A DNA stretch of 64,000 nucleotides from Bradyrhizobium tropiciagri. GTDB lineage: Bacteria; Pseudomonadota; Alphaproteobacteria; Rhizobiales; Xanthobacteraceae. Position 1 is the stretch's first letter. Each line of letters starts with the position of its first letter. Below the pieces are notes generated by a model. That model did not search any database and was not told the DNA's origin. It worked only from the letters and a program-made list of their open reading frames with translations. Below are positions 16,976 to 29,300 of the stretch, piece by piece. The stretch is taken from contig NZ_JAFCKF010000005.1 of the NCBI RefSeq assembly GCF_018130545.1, forward strand, positions 186,001 to 250,000, written 5' to 3'. The translations under genes and the position numbers were made by a program.

Positions 16976-18190
16976 CTACTTCTTCAACCCGTAGTTCAAC
17001 AACCCGCCCTTGTTCTTCGGCGGATGCGCGCGCAGGCCTTCCTCGTTCGGCTCGGTGCCCCAGCCGGGACGGTCCGGGATCACGAGATGGCCGTCGACGA
17101 ACTCAGGCACATGGGTGAACAGCTCATGGTCCCAGGCCAGCCGATCGATGTCGGTCTCCATGATGCGCAAATTCGGCACCGCCGCGCAGAAATGCGCATT
17201 CATCATGGTGCAGAGGTGGCCGTAGAAATTATGCGGCGCGACGTTGACCTCGAAATGCTCGGCGGCCGCCGCGATCTTCATCGACTGCCAGACTCCGTTC
17301 CACGGCGTGTCGATGATCGCGACGTCCATCGCCTGCTCGCTGAAATAGGGCAGGAATTCGCGCAGGCCCAGCAGCGTCTCGCAGGACGAGATCGGATGCG
17401 GGCTCTGGCGGCGGATGTAGCCGAGCGCCTGCGGATTGAAGGTGTCGATCTCGACCCAGAACATGTCCATCTTCTCGATCGCGCGCAGGATCTTGAGATA
17501 GCCCTCGGTCTTGGCGTTGAAGTTGAGGTCGAGCAGCAGATCGACATCCGGTCCCGCGCCGTCGCGGATCGCCTCCAGATGCATGCAGAGATTGCGCAGC
17601 ACAGTGCGGTCGACATTGATCTCGGGGGCAAACGGCGAGCCGAAGCCAGGCCGCCAGCCCATCGGCTTGCCGTCGGTATAGACGAAGATGTTGGTCTTCA
17701 TCGCCGAGAATTTCTTCTCGCGCACCTCGGCGCCGATCGCCTTGACGCCGTCGAGATCGGTGATCGCCGGCTTGTACCAGTCGGGATGATTGATGCGCCA
17801 GGTCGCGCAATGCGACCAGTAGACCCGGACGCGGTCGCGGATCTTGCCGCCGAGCAGGTCGTAGCAGGGCACGCCGAGCGCCTTGGCTTTGACGTCGAGC
17901 AGTGCGTTCTCGATGGCGCCAAGCGCCAGCGCCACCACGCCGCCGGCGGCGGGGCGCGTCGCGGCGAACAGCTCGACATAGATCCGCTCATGCTCGAACG
18001 CGTTCTTGCCGACCACCCGCGCCGACAGCCGCTCGATCGCCGCGGTCACGCCGGGTGCGCCAAAGCCTTCGTCATATTCGCTCCAGCCGACCAGCCCGTC
18101 CGTGGTCGTCACCTTGACGAAGTGATAATTCCGCCAGCCGGCATCACAGGCGAGCGTTTCGATGGCTTTGATTGTTGTGGACTTGCTCAT
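16976..18190 (-). CDS. Mandelate racemase/muconate lactonizing-type enolase-superfamily enzyme
   Basis: 404 residues, typical of the D-galactonate/sugar-acid dehydratase branch. The N-terminal capping domain ends near the EYDEGFGAPGV loop. The barrel carries MKTNIF (candidate base K), LLLDLNFNAK (metal ligand D, then N), FWVEIDTFNP (E), SSCETLLG (E), AIIDTPWNG (D) and NVAPHNFYGHL (H of the Asp-His dyad). These enzymes abstract a proton alpha to a carboxylate using Mg2+. Start at ATG 18190 with AGGAAA seven bases upstream. It is divergent from the CoA-transferase gene. Substrate unknown; a sugar acid or another hydroxy acid is likely. Confidence 0.85.
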   Translation of the reverse strand: MSKSTTIKAIETLACDAGWRNYHFVKVTTTDGLVGWSEYDEGFGAPGVTAAIERLSARVVGKNAFEHERIYVELFAATRPAAGGVVALALGAIENALLDVKAKALGVPCYDLLGGKIRDRVRVYWSHCATWRINHPDWYKPAITDLDGVKAIGAEVREKKFSAMKTNIFVYTDGKPMGWRPGFGSPFAPEINVDRTVLRNLCMHLEAIRDGAGPDVDLLLDLNFNAKTEGYLKILRAIEKMDMFWVEIDTFNPQALGYIRRQSPHPISSCETLLGLREFLPYFSEQAMDVAIIDTPWNGVWQSMKIAAAAEHFEVNVAPHNFYGHLCTMMNAHFCAAVPNLRIMETDIDRLAWDHELFTHVPEFVDGHLVIPDRPGWGTEPNEEGLRAHPPKNKGGLLNYGLKK

Positions 18191-18432
18191 GGTTTCCTGC
18201 CCGGGCTGTTGTTGGTGTTGGGAGCACAATAGCGGATCGAGCAATGCGTCAACCGCACGGCGGCAGACCGTCAGCGCACGCTAGCTGCAAAGTGCTGCGG
18301 CAATCGCGTGAATTCCGTCAAGCGGAAGAAAATTCCACTTGCATCACACTCGACACGCGGCTTCAAGTTCACCCAACAAGAAACTGAATCAGTCGCTGTC
18401 ATCGACTGGTCATTTTGTCGCGAGGAAGCGTG

Positions 18433-20855
18433 ATGGGTGCGTTGTCGCATCTGCGGATTGTCGAGATCGGAAGTGCCGCGGCGACGAGCTATTGCGCGCG
18501 ATTGTTCGCCGATTTCGGCGCCGATGTGCAGAAGGTCGAGCCGCCGGCGGGCGATCCGCTTCGCCGCACCGCGCCGCTGACGCCGCAAGGGCACAGCGCG
18601 TGGTTTGCGTTCCTCAACTTCAACAAATCGAGTGTCGCGCTTGGCAAGGACGACGGAGTTCGTCTCGGCGAGTTGATCGCCGGCTGCGACATTTTGCTCG
18701 ACGGGCGCGGCATCGATGCGGCCGACTGTCCCGATATCGATCTCGCTGCAATCAAGCGCGACAATCCGGGCCTGATCCATCTCGACCTCGCCTGGTTTGG
18801 CGATCGTGGCCCTTATGCCGATTTCGCCGCGACGGATTCCACGATCCGCGCGCTGACCGGGCTGGTGAAGCTGGTCGGACCCGAGCAGGGGCCGCCGATG
18901 CACGCGCCGGATTTCCAGACCGGCATCCTGGGTGGGCTGTGGGGCTTCATCGCCGCGGCATCGTCGGTGCTCGGTCGCATGCAGGACGGGCGCGGGCGCA
19001 CAAGCCATCTCAGCCTCTTCGAGGCCTCTATCGCCGTCACCGAATACATCATGTTCGAGGCGTTCCAGCGCGGCGACATCATGCGGCGGATCGGCGTCAA
19101 CCGCTTCTGGCCGACCTTTCCGGTCGGCATCTACGAGACCAAGCAGGGCTGGCTCGGCGTCACCACGGTAACCCCGGCGCAATGGCGCGCGTTCTGCGAG
19201 ATGCTCGGGCTCAATGATCTCCGCGACGATCCGACGCTGGTCATGGGTGTCGACCGGCTGCGCCATGTCGCCGAGATCGAAGGCAAGATCCTGCCGAGGC
19301 TGAAGCAGCGCACCGCGCAGGAATGGTTTGCCGAGGGCCTCAAGCGCAAGATCCCGATCGTGCCGGTGCCGGAGATATCCGATCTGATCGCCGATGAAGA
19401 GAAGCGTGCGCGCGGCGCCATCGTCCCGATCACGGTTGGCGGCGAGACCGGCTTTTCCGCCGGCACGATGCAGCGGCTGACCGGAACGCCGCCGCTGCGC
19501 GGTGGGCGCGTGCCTGGTGTCGGCGAGCAGCAGGCGAGGCCCGAGGTCGCGCCACGCGCGCCTGCGCCGAAGCCGGCTCCGGCCAATCGCTTGCCGCTCG
19601 AGGGCATCCGTGTCGTCGACTTCTCGATGGGCTGGGCCGGGCCGATCTGCACGCGCACGCTCGCCGATCTCGGCGCCGACGTCATCAAGATCGAGGCGAC
19701 GCAGTATCCGGACTGGTGGCGGGGCGTCGATCGCCGGCCGGCCTATGTGCTGGAGCAGATGTACGAGAAGTCGGTGCGCTACTGCATCATGAACCGCAAC
19801 AAGCGCGGCATCACGCTCGACCTGACCCGGCCGAAGGGGCTTGCACTGGCAAAACGCCTGCTCGCCGATGCCGACCTTGTGGTCGACAATTATTCGGTCG
19901 AGGTGCTGCCCAAGCTCGGCCTCGGCTACGAGGTGCTGAGCAAGCTCAATCCGAAGCTGGTGATGATGTCGATGTCGGCGTTCGGCGCCGGCAGCGTGCA
20001 TCGCGACTGCCGCGCCTATGGCTCGACGCTGGAGCAGGGCTCCGGCCTGCCCAGCGTGGTCGGTGATCCCGACGGCCCGCCGGTCATGAGCCATACGGCA
20101 TTTGGCGACGCCGTCGGTGGCCTCAACGGCGCTGCCGCGGTGCTGACCGCGCTGATCCACGCCAAACTCACGGGGCAAGGCCAGTTCATCGATCTGGCGC
20201 AGATCGAATGCATGATGCCGTTCGCCGCGCCCTGGATCGTTGCACATTCGGTCGACGGCAACGAGCCTTCGAAATACGGCAACCGCCATCCGGATTTCGT
20301 GCCGCATGGTTGCTTTCGTTGTGCTGGGGATGACAGCTGGATCGTGGTCGCGGTGTCCGATGACGCGATGTGGCCCAAGCTCGCGCGGCTGCTCGGCCGC
20401 GCGGACTGGGCGGCGGACGAGAAACTCAGGATGGCTGCCGGCCGCCGCGTCATCGAGGCCGAGATCGAGGCGGCGATCACGGCCTGGACCTCGGCACGCG
20501 ATCCGGACGCCGCGATGGCCGCGCTGCAAGATGCCGGCATCGCGTCCGGCGTGGCGCGGCTACCGATCGATCTCCTTGATGATCCGCAGCTGCACGCCCG
20601 CGGCTTCATCCAGCAGGTCGACCGCGCCTTCATCGGCAAACATCCGCAGCCGTCGATGCCGTTCCGCGAAGCCGATGCGCCGTTTGCGATCCGCTCGGTG
20701 CCGCCGACGCTCGGCGAGCACAACCGCGAGATTCTTGGCGGCATGCTCGGCCTCTCCGATGCCGAGCTTGAAGAGCTCACAAGCGAGGGCATTATCGGCA
20801 CCGAGATGCTGATGGAGGAGCAGTTGGTGAAAGAGAAGAAGCGGGCGGCGGGTTG

Positions 20856-20856
<1 letters not shown>
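18433..20856 (+). CDS. CaiB/BaiF family III CoA-transferase, two fused domains
   Basis: 807 residues, twice the usual ~400. The first CaiB domain (about 1-365) begins HLRIVEIGSAAATSYCARLF and has its catalytic-type Asp in HAPDFQTGILGG (D160). A Pro/Ala-rich linker (APRAPAPKPAPANR) follows. The second domain (about 390-800) begins EGIRVVDFSMGWAGPICTRT, with Asp in FGDAVGGLNG (D559). Both aspartates are present, so both halves may be active, or one may only complete the interlocked-ring fold on a single chain. ATG 18433 with GAGG seven bases upstream. Its stop overlaps the first transporter gene (TGATG), so it is co-expressed with the importer and carboxylase. Confidence 0.87.
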
Positions 20857-21928
<1,072 letters not shown>

Positions 21929-21932
<4 letters not shown>

Positions 21933-22933
21933 CCGCAGCAACAGCCGAGCCCCGTCGCGACGCCGTCGTCTCGGTGCGCGACCTCCAGGTCCGCTTCCAG
22001 ACCTCGGATCGCCGTGCGACCGTGAAGGCGGTCGACGGCGTCAATTTCGACGTCCGCCGCGGCGAGACCTTCGGCATCATCGGCGAATCCGGATCGGGCA
22101 AGACCACGATCGGCCGCGCGCTGGTGTTCCTGCTCAACCCCAGCGCCGGCGCCATCCTGCATGACGGCATCGACCCGACGGCCCTGTCGCGCAAAAAATT
22201 TCAAAGCCATCGCCGCGACTATCAGATCATCTTCCAGGATCCGAACGCCGCCCTGAATCCGCGGATGACGATCCTGGCGTCCGTGCTGGAGCCGCTGGAG
22301 CTTGCCGGTGTCGGCAATAGCACCGAGCGCGAGCGGCAGGCGCGGGAGGCGCTGGAGCGCGTCGGCTTGCCGCAGGAGTTCGGCGAGCGCTATCCGCATC
22401 AGCTGTCCGGCGGCCAGAAGCAGCGCGTCGTGATCGCCCGCGCGCTGACGCTCAAGCCGAAGTTGATCGTCTGCGACGAGGTGGTGGCCGCGCTCGACAT
22501 GTCGATCCGCGGCGACGTGCTCAATCTGTTTGCCGACCTGCAGCGCGATCTCGGCCTCACTTACGTTTTCATCACCCACGATCTCGCCGTGGTCTCGCAT
22601 ATCAGCGAGCGCGTCGCGGTGATGTATCTCGGCCAGTTCGTCGAGCTCGGCCCGACCGAAGAGGTCGCCGAGCGGCCGCTGCATCCCTACACGATCGCGC
22701 TGCTCTCGGCCGAGCCGCGGCCGCTGCCGTCGGCGATGCGGCAGGAGAGCCGCATCGTGTTGCAGGGCGAGGTACCAAGCCCGATCGATCCGCCGTCGGG
22801 CTGCCGCTTCCGCACCCGCTGCCCGCACGCCCAGCCGCTCTGCACCGAGCGGGTGCCGGAGTGGCGCGAGCTGAAGCCCGATCACTGGGTGGCCTGCCAT
22901 TTCGCCGACCGCCCCGATTTTTCATCGAACTGA
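21929..22933 (+). CDS. Dipeptide/oligopeptide-type ABC transporter ATP-binding protein (DppF/OppF type)
   Basis: 334 residues with Walker A GESGSGKTT (52-60), Q-loop IIFQDPNAALNPRMT, signature LSGGQKQR and Walker B LIVCDEVVAALDMS. The Walker B tail differs from the usual DEPTSALD (V-V-A in place of P-T-S), which is seen in some DppF proteins. The C-terminal cysteine region is present (GCRFRTRCPHAQPLC). It pairs with the preceding DppD-type ATPase to form the heterodimeric motor. ATGA overlap at the start; the binding-protein gene follows after 18 bases. Confidence 0.92.
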
Positions 22934-22951
22934 GAACACCGGAGAAACGCC

Positions 22952-24499
22952 ATGACAATGACGACACGACGCGAGGCCATGGCGCTGATCTCGGCTGCGC
23001 TGGCCGGCACCACGCTCGGCGGCCGCGCGTTCGCGGAAGGCACGCCGAAAAAGGGCGGCACCTTGCGGCTCTCGGCGCCGGCCAACCCGTCGAGCCTTGA
23101 TCCGGCAACCGGCGGCGCCGGCTCCGATCACGCCTTCCTGTTCACGATGTACGACACGCTGACCGAATGGGAATTCGACACGCTGAAGCCGAAGCCAGGG
23201 CTTGCCGAGAGCTGGAAGTTCACCGATCCGAATACGCTGGTGCTCAACATCCGCGCCGGCGTCACGTTCCATGACGGCACGCCGCTCGACGCTGAAGCCG
23301 TCAAGTTCAACCTCGATCGCAACCGCGGCGATGCGAAGTCGAACATCAAGGCCGATCTGCTGTCGGTCGCCTCAGTCGAGGTCACCGGCCCGCAGCAGGT
23401 GACCTTGAAGCTGAAGACGCCGGACACCGCGCTGCCCGGCATCCTGTCCGACCGCGCCGGCATGATGGTGTCGCCGACGGCGCTGAAGGCGGCCGAGGGC
23501 GGCGTCGTGACGCGTAAGCCGGTCGGCGCCGGCGCCTATACCTTCGTGAGCTGGGCCGATGGCGAGAAGATCGTGGTCAAGCGCAACGAGAAATACTGGA
23601 AGCCGAACCGGCCGTATCCCGACGGCATCGAAATCTCGATCATTCCCGAGCTCACCACCGGCGCCCGCTCGGTCACCGCCGGCCAGAACGATCTGATCTA
23701 TCAGCTACCGCCGCGGCAGAAGATGATCATCGAGCGCGCCCCGAGCGTCAAGGTGGTGCACGGCCCGACGCTCTACGTGTTCCAGATCTTCCTGAACTGG
23801 GCCAAGCCGCCGTTCGACAACGTCAAGGTTCGCCAGGCGCTCAATTTCGCGATCGATCGCGAGTCCTTCGTCAAGGCCGCGCTCGCCGGCCTTGCCGAGC
23901 CGGCCTACATGAACCTGCCGAAGTCGCACTGGGCCTATGATGCCGAGGTCGCCAAGCTCTATCCCTACGATCCCGACAAGGCACGCAAGCTGCTCGCCGA
24001 GGCCGGCTTCAAGGAGGGCACCACGATCGAGATCGGCGGCTACACCGATCAGGATTCGGTGCAGCGCGAGGAGATCCTGATCGAGCAATTGCGCAAGGCC
24101 GGCATCAACGTGCGTTTCGTCAACGGCACGGTCGCGGAAGCTTCTGCTGCCTTCTTCGGTCCGGAGAAGAAAGGGGCCGGGCTGCTCTCGGCCTGGACCG
24201 GACGCCCCGACCCGAGCCTGACCTATTCGCTGATGTTCACCAAGGACGCCTATTACAATGGCGGCCGTGCGCCGGTGCCGGCCGAACTCGAAGCCGCGAT
24301 CAAGGAATCGCGGGCGTCTGAAGATATCGAGGTCAGGCGCAAGGCCTTCTCCACCGTGCAGCGGCTGGTGATGGAGAATGCCTTGGTCGTGCCGCTGGCG
24401 TTCCAGTTCGAGCTGGTCGCCATGAACAAGAAGGTGCAGGGCTATCGGCCCAATCTGCTCGGCAAGCCGAAATACGACGACGTCTGGCTGGAAAGTTAA
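22952..24499 (+). CDS. ABC transporter substrate-binding protein, peptide/nickel (DppA/OppA) type
   Basis: 515 residues of SBP family 5. The N-terminus (TRREAMALISAALAGTTLGG) carries a twin arginine before a hydrophobic stretch and an AFA-EG cleavage site, consistent with Tat or Sec export. The mature part has GGTLRLSAPANPSSLDPAT, the signature VTFHDGTPLDAEAVKFNLDR and DNVKVRQALNFAIDRE. Family 5 proteins bind peptides but also opines, glycosides, glutathione and other solutes, so the ligand should not be assumed to be a peptide. Position between the ATPases and permeases of the same operon is standard. Confidence 0.9.
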   Translation: MTMTTRREAMALISAALAGTTLGGRAFAEGTPKKGGTLRLSAPANPSSLDPATGGAGSDHAFLFTMYDTLTEWEFDTLKPKPGLAESWKFTDPNTLVLNIRAGVTFHDGTPLDAEAVKFNLDRNRGDAKSNIKADLLSVASVEVTGPQQVTLKLKTPDTALPGILSDRAGMMVSPTALKAAEGGVVTRKPVGAGAYTFVSWADGEKIVVKRNEKYWKPNRPYPDGIEISIIPELTTGARSVTAGQNDLIYQLPPRQKMIIERAPSVKVVHGPTLYVFQIFLNWAKPPFDNVKVRQALNFAIDRESFVKAALAGLAEPAYMNLPKSHWAYDAEVAKLYPYDPDKARKLLAEAGFKEGTTIEIGGYTDQDSVQREEILIEQLRKAGINVRFVNGTVAEASAAFFGPEKKGAGLLSAWTGRPDPSLTYSLMFTKDAYYNGGRAPVPAELEAAIKESRASEDIEVRRKAFSTVQRLVMENALVVPLAFQFELVAMNKKVQGYRPNLLGKPKYDDVWLES

Positions 24500-24502
24500 G
24501 CG

Positions 24503-25459
24503 ATGGCGCGACGGTCACCGATCAAGGTCATCGGCAGCCGCCTGGTGCAGGCGCTGCCCGTGATCGTGCTCGCGACCTTCATGGTGTTCTCGCTGCTCAA
24601 GCTGGTGCCCGGCGACATCGCCGTCACGCTGGCGGGCGACAACGCCACCGACGCGCGGATCACCGAGATCAGGAAGATCTATGGCCTCGACCGGCCGTTC
24701 CTGGTGCAATATGGCGCCTGGCTCGGCAACGTCGCGCAAGGCGATCTCTCGCAATCGTTGCTGACCGGCGAGAAGGTCGCGGTTTCGATCGGCCGCGCGT
24801 TCCCGAACACGCTGCTGATCGTCTTGATCGCGCTGGTGCTGGCGCTGGTCACCGGCATCCCGATGGGCGTGATGGCGGCGATCAAGCCGAACGGCTGGGT
24901 CGACAAGCTGATCAGCATGCTCGCCTCGCTCGGCGTCGCGGTGCCCGGATTCTGGCTCGCGATGATCCTGGTGGCGGAGTTCTCGCTGAAGCTGAACTGG
25001 CTGCCGGCGACCGGCGCAAAATCCTTCAGCGCCTCGCCGATCGATGCGATCCGGCACGCGTTGCTGCCGGGGATCGCGATCGCGGCCTATGGCATGGCCG
25101 AGGTCGCGCGCCAGCTGCGCGGCGCGCTGCTGGAGGTGCTGTCGTCGCAATATGTCCGCACGCTGCATGCCAAGGGGCTGTCGATGTCTCGTATCCTCTG
25201 GCAGCACGGCCTGAGGAATGTCAGCGTCAATCTGCTCACGATCATCAGCCTGCTGGTCAACCGCATGCTGGCGGCAACCGTGGTGATCGAGGCGGTGTTC
25301 GCCATTCCCGGCCTCGGCAGCCTGATCGTGCGCGGCGCGATCCAGCGCGATTTCCCGATCGTGCAGGGCGTCGTCTTCACCATGGTGGTGGTGGTGATCG
25401 CGGTGAACCTGGTCACCGACCTGCTCTGTGCCGCGGTCGATCCGAGGATCGAGCAATGA
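24503..25459 (+). CDS. Dipeptide-type ABC transporter permease (DppB/OppB type)
   Basis: 318 residues. Six transmembrane helices with the DppB hallmarks: an N-terminal helix (LPVIVLATFMVFSLLKLVPG), then VPGFWLAMILV and the EAA loop EVLSSQYVRTLHAKGLSMSR. First of the two channel-forming inner-membrane subunits. It starts three bases after the binding-protein stop and overlaps the next permease by four bases. The C-terminus ends TDLLCAAVDPRIEQ, typical for the family. Confidence 0.92.
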   Translation: MARRSPIKVIGSRLVQALPVIVLATFMVFSLLKLVPGDIAVTLAGDNATDARITEIRKIYGLDRPFLVQYGAWLGNVAQGDLSQSLLTGEKVAVSIGRAFPNTLLIVLIALVLALVTGIPMGVMAAIKPNGWVDKLISMLASLGVAVPGFWLAMILVAEFSLKLNWLPATGAKSFSASPIDAIRHALLPGIAIAAYGMAEVARQLRGALLEVLSSQYVRTLHAKGLSMSRILWQHGLRNVSVNLLTIISLLVNRMLAATVVIEAVFAIPGLGSLIVRGAIQRDFPIVQGVVFTMVVVVIAVNLVTDLLCAAVDPRIEQ

Positions 25460-26340
25460 CCGACACCGCGCTCGCGCCGCTCAAGGCACCGGCGAAGCCG
25501 ACCCGGCTGCGCCGCTTTGCGCGCTGGCTCGCCGGCGACCTCCGCGCCGCGCTGTCGATCCTGGTGCTGCTGGTGCTCGTCATCGTGGCGATCGGCGCGC
25601 CGTGGATCGCGCCCTATGCGTCGACCGCGCAGGACGTCAACAACATGCTGGCGCCGCCGGGACCGCTGCATTTGCTCGGCACCGACGATCTCGGCCGCGA
25701 CATCTTCTCCCGCCTGATCTACGGCGCGCCGGCCACGGTTTATGCCAGCCTGCTCGCTGTCGGCGTCGCGGTTCTGATCGGGTTGCCGGTCGGCCTGATC
25801 GCCGGCTATTTCGGCGGCTGGATCGATGACATCATCAGCCGCATCATCGACACCTTCTTGTCGTTTCCCGCGATCGTGCTGGCGATCGCGGTCACCGGCG
25901 CGCTCGGCATCGGCCTGACCAACGGCATGATCGCGGTCGGCATCACGATGTTTCCGGCGCTGGCGCGCATTGTCCGCGCCCGCACGCTGATCGTGCGGCA
26001 GGAGCTCTATGTCGACGCGTCCAGGGGTTTTGGCGCGCCGACCTGGCATATTCTCATGCGCCATGTTCTGCCGAACACGCTGCAGCCGGTCATCGTGCAG
26101 GTGACGCTGCTGCTCGCTGCCGCGCTGCTGGCGGAAGCCAGCCTGTCGTTCCTCGGCCTCGGCATCCAGCCGCCGGATCCGAGCTGGGGCGCGATGCTAG
26201 CGCGCGCCTATCAATACATGGAAATCGCTCCGGAGCAGATGTATGCGCCGGGCCTTGCGATTCTTGTCGTCTCCCTGGCGTTCAATGCGCTCGGGGAGTC
26301 CTTGCGTGTCGTGCTCGATCCGACCATGAAGGATCGGTGA
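25456..26340 (+). CDS. Dipeptide-type ABC transporter permease (DppC/OppC type)
   Basis: 294 residues. The DppC-specific N-terminal segment is present: APWIAPYASTAQDVNNMLAP, followed by HLLGTDDLGRDIFSRLIYGA. The EAA loop reads RQELYVDASRGFGAPTWHIL, and the C-terminus has NALGESLRVVLDPTMKDR. It completes the importer membrane core. Its stop codon lies 18 bases upstream of the carboxylase ATG, so transport and carboxylation are probably made from one mRNA. Confidence 0.92.
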   Translation: MTDTALAPLKAPAKPTRLRRFARWLAGDLRAALSILVLLVLVIVAIGAPWIAPYASTAQDVNNMLAPPGPLHLLGTDDLGRDIFSRLIYGAPATVYASLLAVGVAVLIGLPVGLIAGYFGGWIDDIISRIIDTFLSFPAIVLAIAVTGALGIGLTNGMIAVGITMFPALARIVRARTLIVRQELYVDASRGFGAPTWHILMRHVLPNTLQPVIVQVTLLLAAALLAEASLSFLGLGIQPPDPSWGAMLARAYQYMEIAPEQMYAPGLAILVVSLAFNALGESLRVVLDPTMKDR

Positions 26341-26357
26341 TTTTTGATGGTGCTGTG

Positions 26358-29300
26358 ATGTCGTTCAAGAAGCTGCTGATTGCCAACCGCGGTGAGATCG
26401 CGATCCGTATTGCCCGCGCCGCCGCGGATAGCGGTCTTGTCACGGTCGCGATCTATCCTGCCGACGATGCCGCCTCGCTGCATGTCCGCGCGGCCGACGA
26501 GGCGCACGAAATCCCCGGCCGTGGCGCGCGGGCGTATCTCGATATCGAGGCGGTGATTGCGGCGGCCAAGGCCGCCGGCTGCGACGCGCTGCATCCGGGC
26601 TACGGCTTCCTCAGCGAGAATACCCAGCTGGCGCGGCGCTGCGCCGAGGAGAAGATCGTCTTCGTAGGCCCGTCGCCGGAAGCGCTGGATCTGTTCGGCG
26701 ACAAGGCCAAGGCCAAGGCGCTGGCGAAGAAGTGCGGCGTGCCGATCATTGCCGGCACCTCGGGCGCGACCTCGCTCGACGAGGCAAAGGCGTTCTTCGC
26801 CTCGCTCGGCGCCAACGCCGCCGTGATGATCAAGGCGATCGCCGGCGGTGGCGGGCGCGGCATGCGCGTGGTCGAGGATCTGGCCAAGCTCGATGAGGCC
26901 TATGCGCGCTGTCAGTCGGAGGCCAAGGCGGCGTTCGGCAGCGATGCCGTCTATGTCGAGCGGCTGATCCGGAAGGCCCGCCACATCGAGGTGCAGATCA
27001 TCGGCGACCGTCATGGCGCGATCAGCCATCTGTGGGAGCGCGAATGCACGATCCAGCGCCGCAACCAGAAGCTCATCGAGGTGGCGCCGAGCCCGTCGCT
27101 GAGCGAGAGCCTGCGCGCCCGCATCATCGAGGCGGCCAAGCAGCTCGCCACCGCTGCACGCTACGACAATCTCGGTACCTTCGAATTCCTGGTCGATGAT
27201 GAAGCTGGCGAAGGCGAGGGCGCGTTTGCCTTCATCGAGGCCAATCCGCGGCTCCAGGTCGAGCACACCGTCACCGAGGCGGTGCTCGGCGTCGACCTGG
27301 TGCGGTCGCAGCTCGCGGTCGCCGCCGGCGCCACGCTGGCCTCGCTCGGGCTGGCGCAGGCCTCTGTCCCGCTGCCGCGCGGCTATGCCATGCAGCTCCG
27401 CGTCAACATGGAGGTGATGGACGAGAAGGGGTTGACCAAGCCGACCGGCGGCACGCTCGCGGTGTTCGACCTGCCGTCGGGCCCTGGCGTCCGCGTCGAT
27501 ACGTTCGGCTATTCCGGTTACCGGACCAGCGCCGCCTTCGACTCCCTGCTGGCGAAAGTCATCGTGCATTCACCGAGCCCGAAATGGACCGATGTGGTGC
27601 ACAAGGCGTCGCGCACCCTGCGCGAATTCCGGATCGGCGGCGTCGCCACCAACATCCCGTTGCTCGGCGCCATCCTGGCGCATCAGAGTTTTGCCCGCAA
27701 CAAGATCAGCACCAACTTCATCGATAGCCATGTCGCGGCGCTGGTCGGCGCCGCGAACGAGCATGCCGCGCCGCTGCTCGAGGTGAGCGAGGCGGCTGCG
27801 ACCAGGGCCGTCGCCACCGAGGCGGCGCCCGAGGGCTCGCTGCCGGTGCCGGCGCCGTTGCAGGGCACGATCGTGGCGATCGAGGTCGCCGAGGGCGATC
27901 TGGTTCGTCCCGGCCAGCAGATCGCGGTGCTGGAATCGATGAAGATGGAGCATCTCGTCACCGCCCCGCATGGCGGCCGGGTGACGAAGATCGCCGGTGG
28001 GCCAGGGGTCACCTTGATGCATGGCGAGCCGATCCTGTTCCTCGAGCCGGCCGAAGTCGACGGCCATGACGCGGCGGAAGAAGCGGCGATCGATCTCGAT
28101 CACATCCGCCCTGATCTCGGTGAACTGATCGCGCGCAAGGCGATCACGCTGGACGAGAACCGCCCGGCCTCGGTGGAGCGGCGGCGCAAGACCAACCAGC
28201 GCACCGCGCGCGAGAATATCGCGCAGCTGGTCGACGAGGGCTCGTTCGTCGAATACGGCTCGCTCGCGATCGCGGCGCAGCGCCGCCGCCGCAAGGTCGA
28301 GGACCTGATTAAGAACACGCCAGCCGACGGCCTGATCGCGGGCGTCGCTACGGTCAACGCCAAAGACTTCGGCGCCGACGGCGCGCGCTGCATGGTGATC
28401 TCCTACGACTACACCGTGCTCGCCGGCACCCAGGGCCATATGAACCACAAGAAGATCGACCGCATGCTCGGGCTCGCCGAGCAGTGGCGTATGCCGCTGG
28501 TGTTCTATGCCGAGGGCGGCGGCGGCCGTCCCGGCGATACCGATCGGCTCGGCATGACCGGCCTCGACGGTCCGTCCTTCGTGCAGTTCGCCAAGCTCTC
28601 CGGGCTGGTGCCTGTGGTCGGCGTGGTCTCCGGCTATTGCTTCGCCGGCAACGCCGCGATGCTCGGCGTCTGCGACGTCATCATCGCCACGAAGAATGCC
28701 TCGATCGGCATGGGCGGTCCGGCGATGATCGAGGGCGGCGGGCTCGGCGTCTATCATCCGGCCGAGGTCGGCCCTGTCTCGTTCCAGTCACCGAACGGCG
28801 TGATCGACATCCTGGTCGAGGACGAGGAAGAGGCCACGACGGTGGCGCAGAAATATCTGTCCTACTTCCAGGGCGCCGTCGCCGATTGGAAAGCGCCGGA
28901 CCAGCGGCTGCTGCGCCGCGCAATTCCAGAGAACCGACTGCGCGTCTACGACATCCGCAACGTGATAGACCTGATCGCCGACGAGGGCTCGGTGCTGGAG
29001 ATCCGCAGGGATTTCGGCGTCGGCATGATCACGGCCTTCATCCGTATCGAGGGAAGACCGTTCGGCCTGATCGCCAACAATCCGAAGCATCTCGGCGGCG
29101 CCATCGACGCGGCGGCCGGCGACAAGGCCGCGCGCTTCATGCAGTTGTGCGACGCCTTCGACATCCCGCTCGTCTCGCTGTGCGACACGCCGGGCTTCAT
29201 GGTCGGCCCCGAAGCCGAGAAGACCGCGATCGTGCGCCACGTCGCGCGGATGTTCGTCACCGGCGCCAGCATCACGGTGCCGCTGTTCGGCATCGTGCTG

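Noticed and set aside
18271-20529. A 752-codon open frame on the minus strand, opposite the CoA-transferase gene
   Set aside because: It is the antisense of a strong CaiB gene; its translation is Arg/His/Asp-rich without domains, an effect of high G+C codon use.
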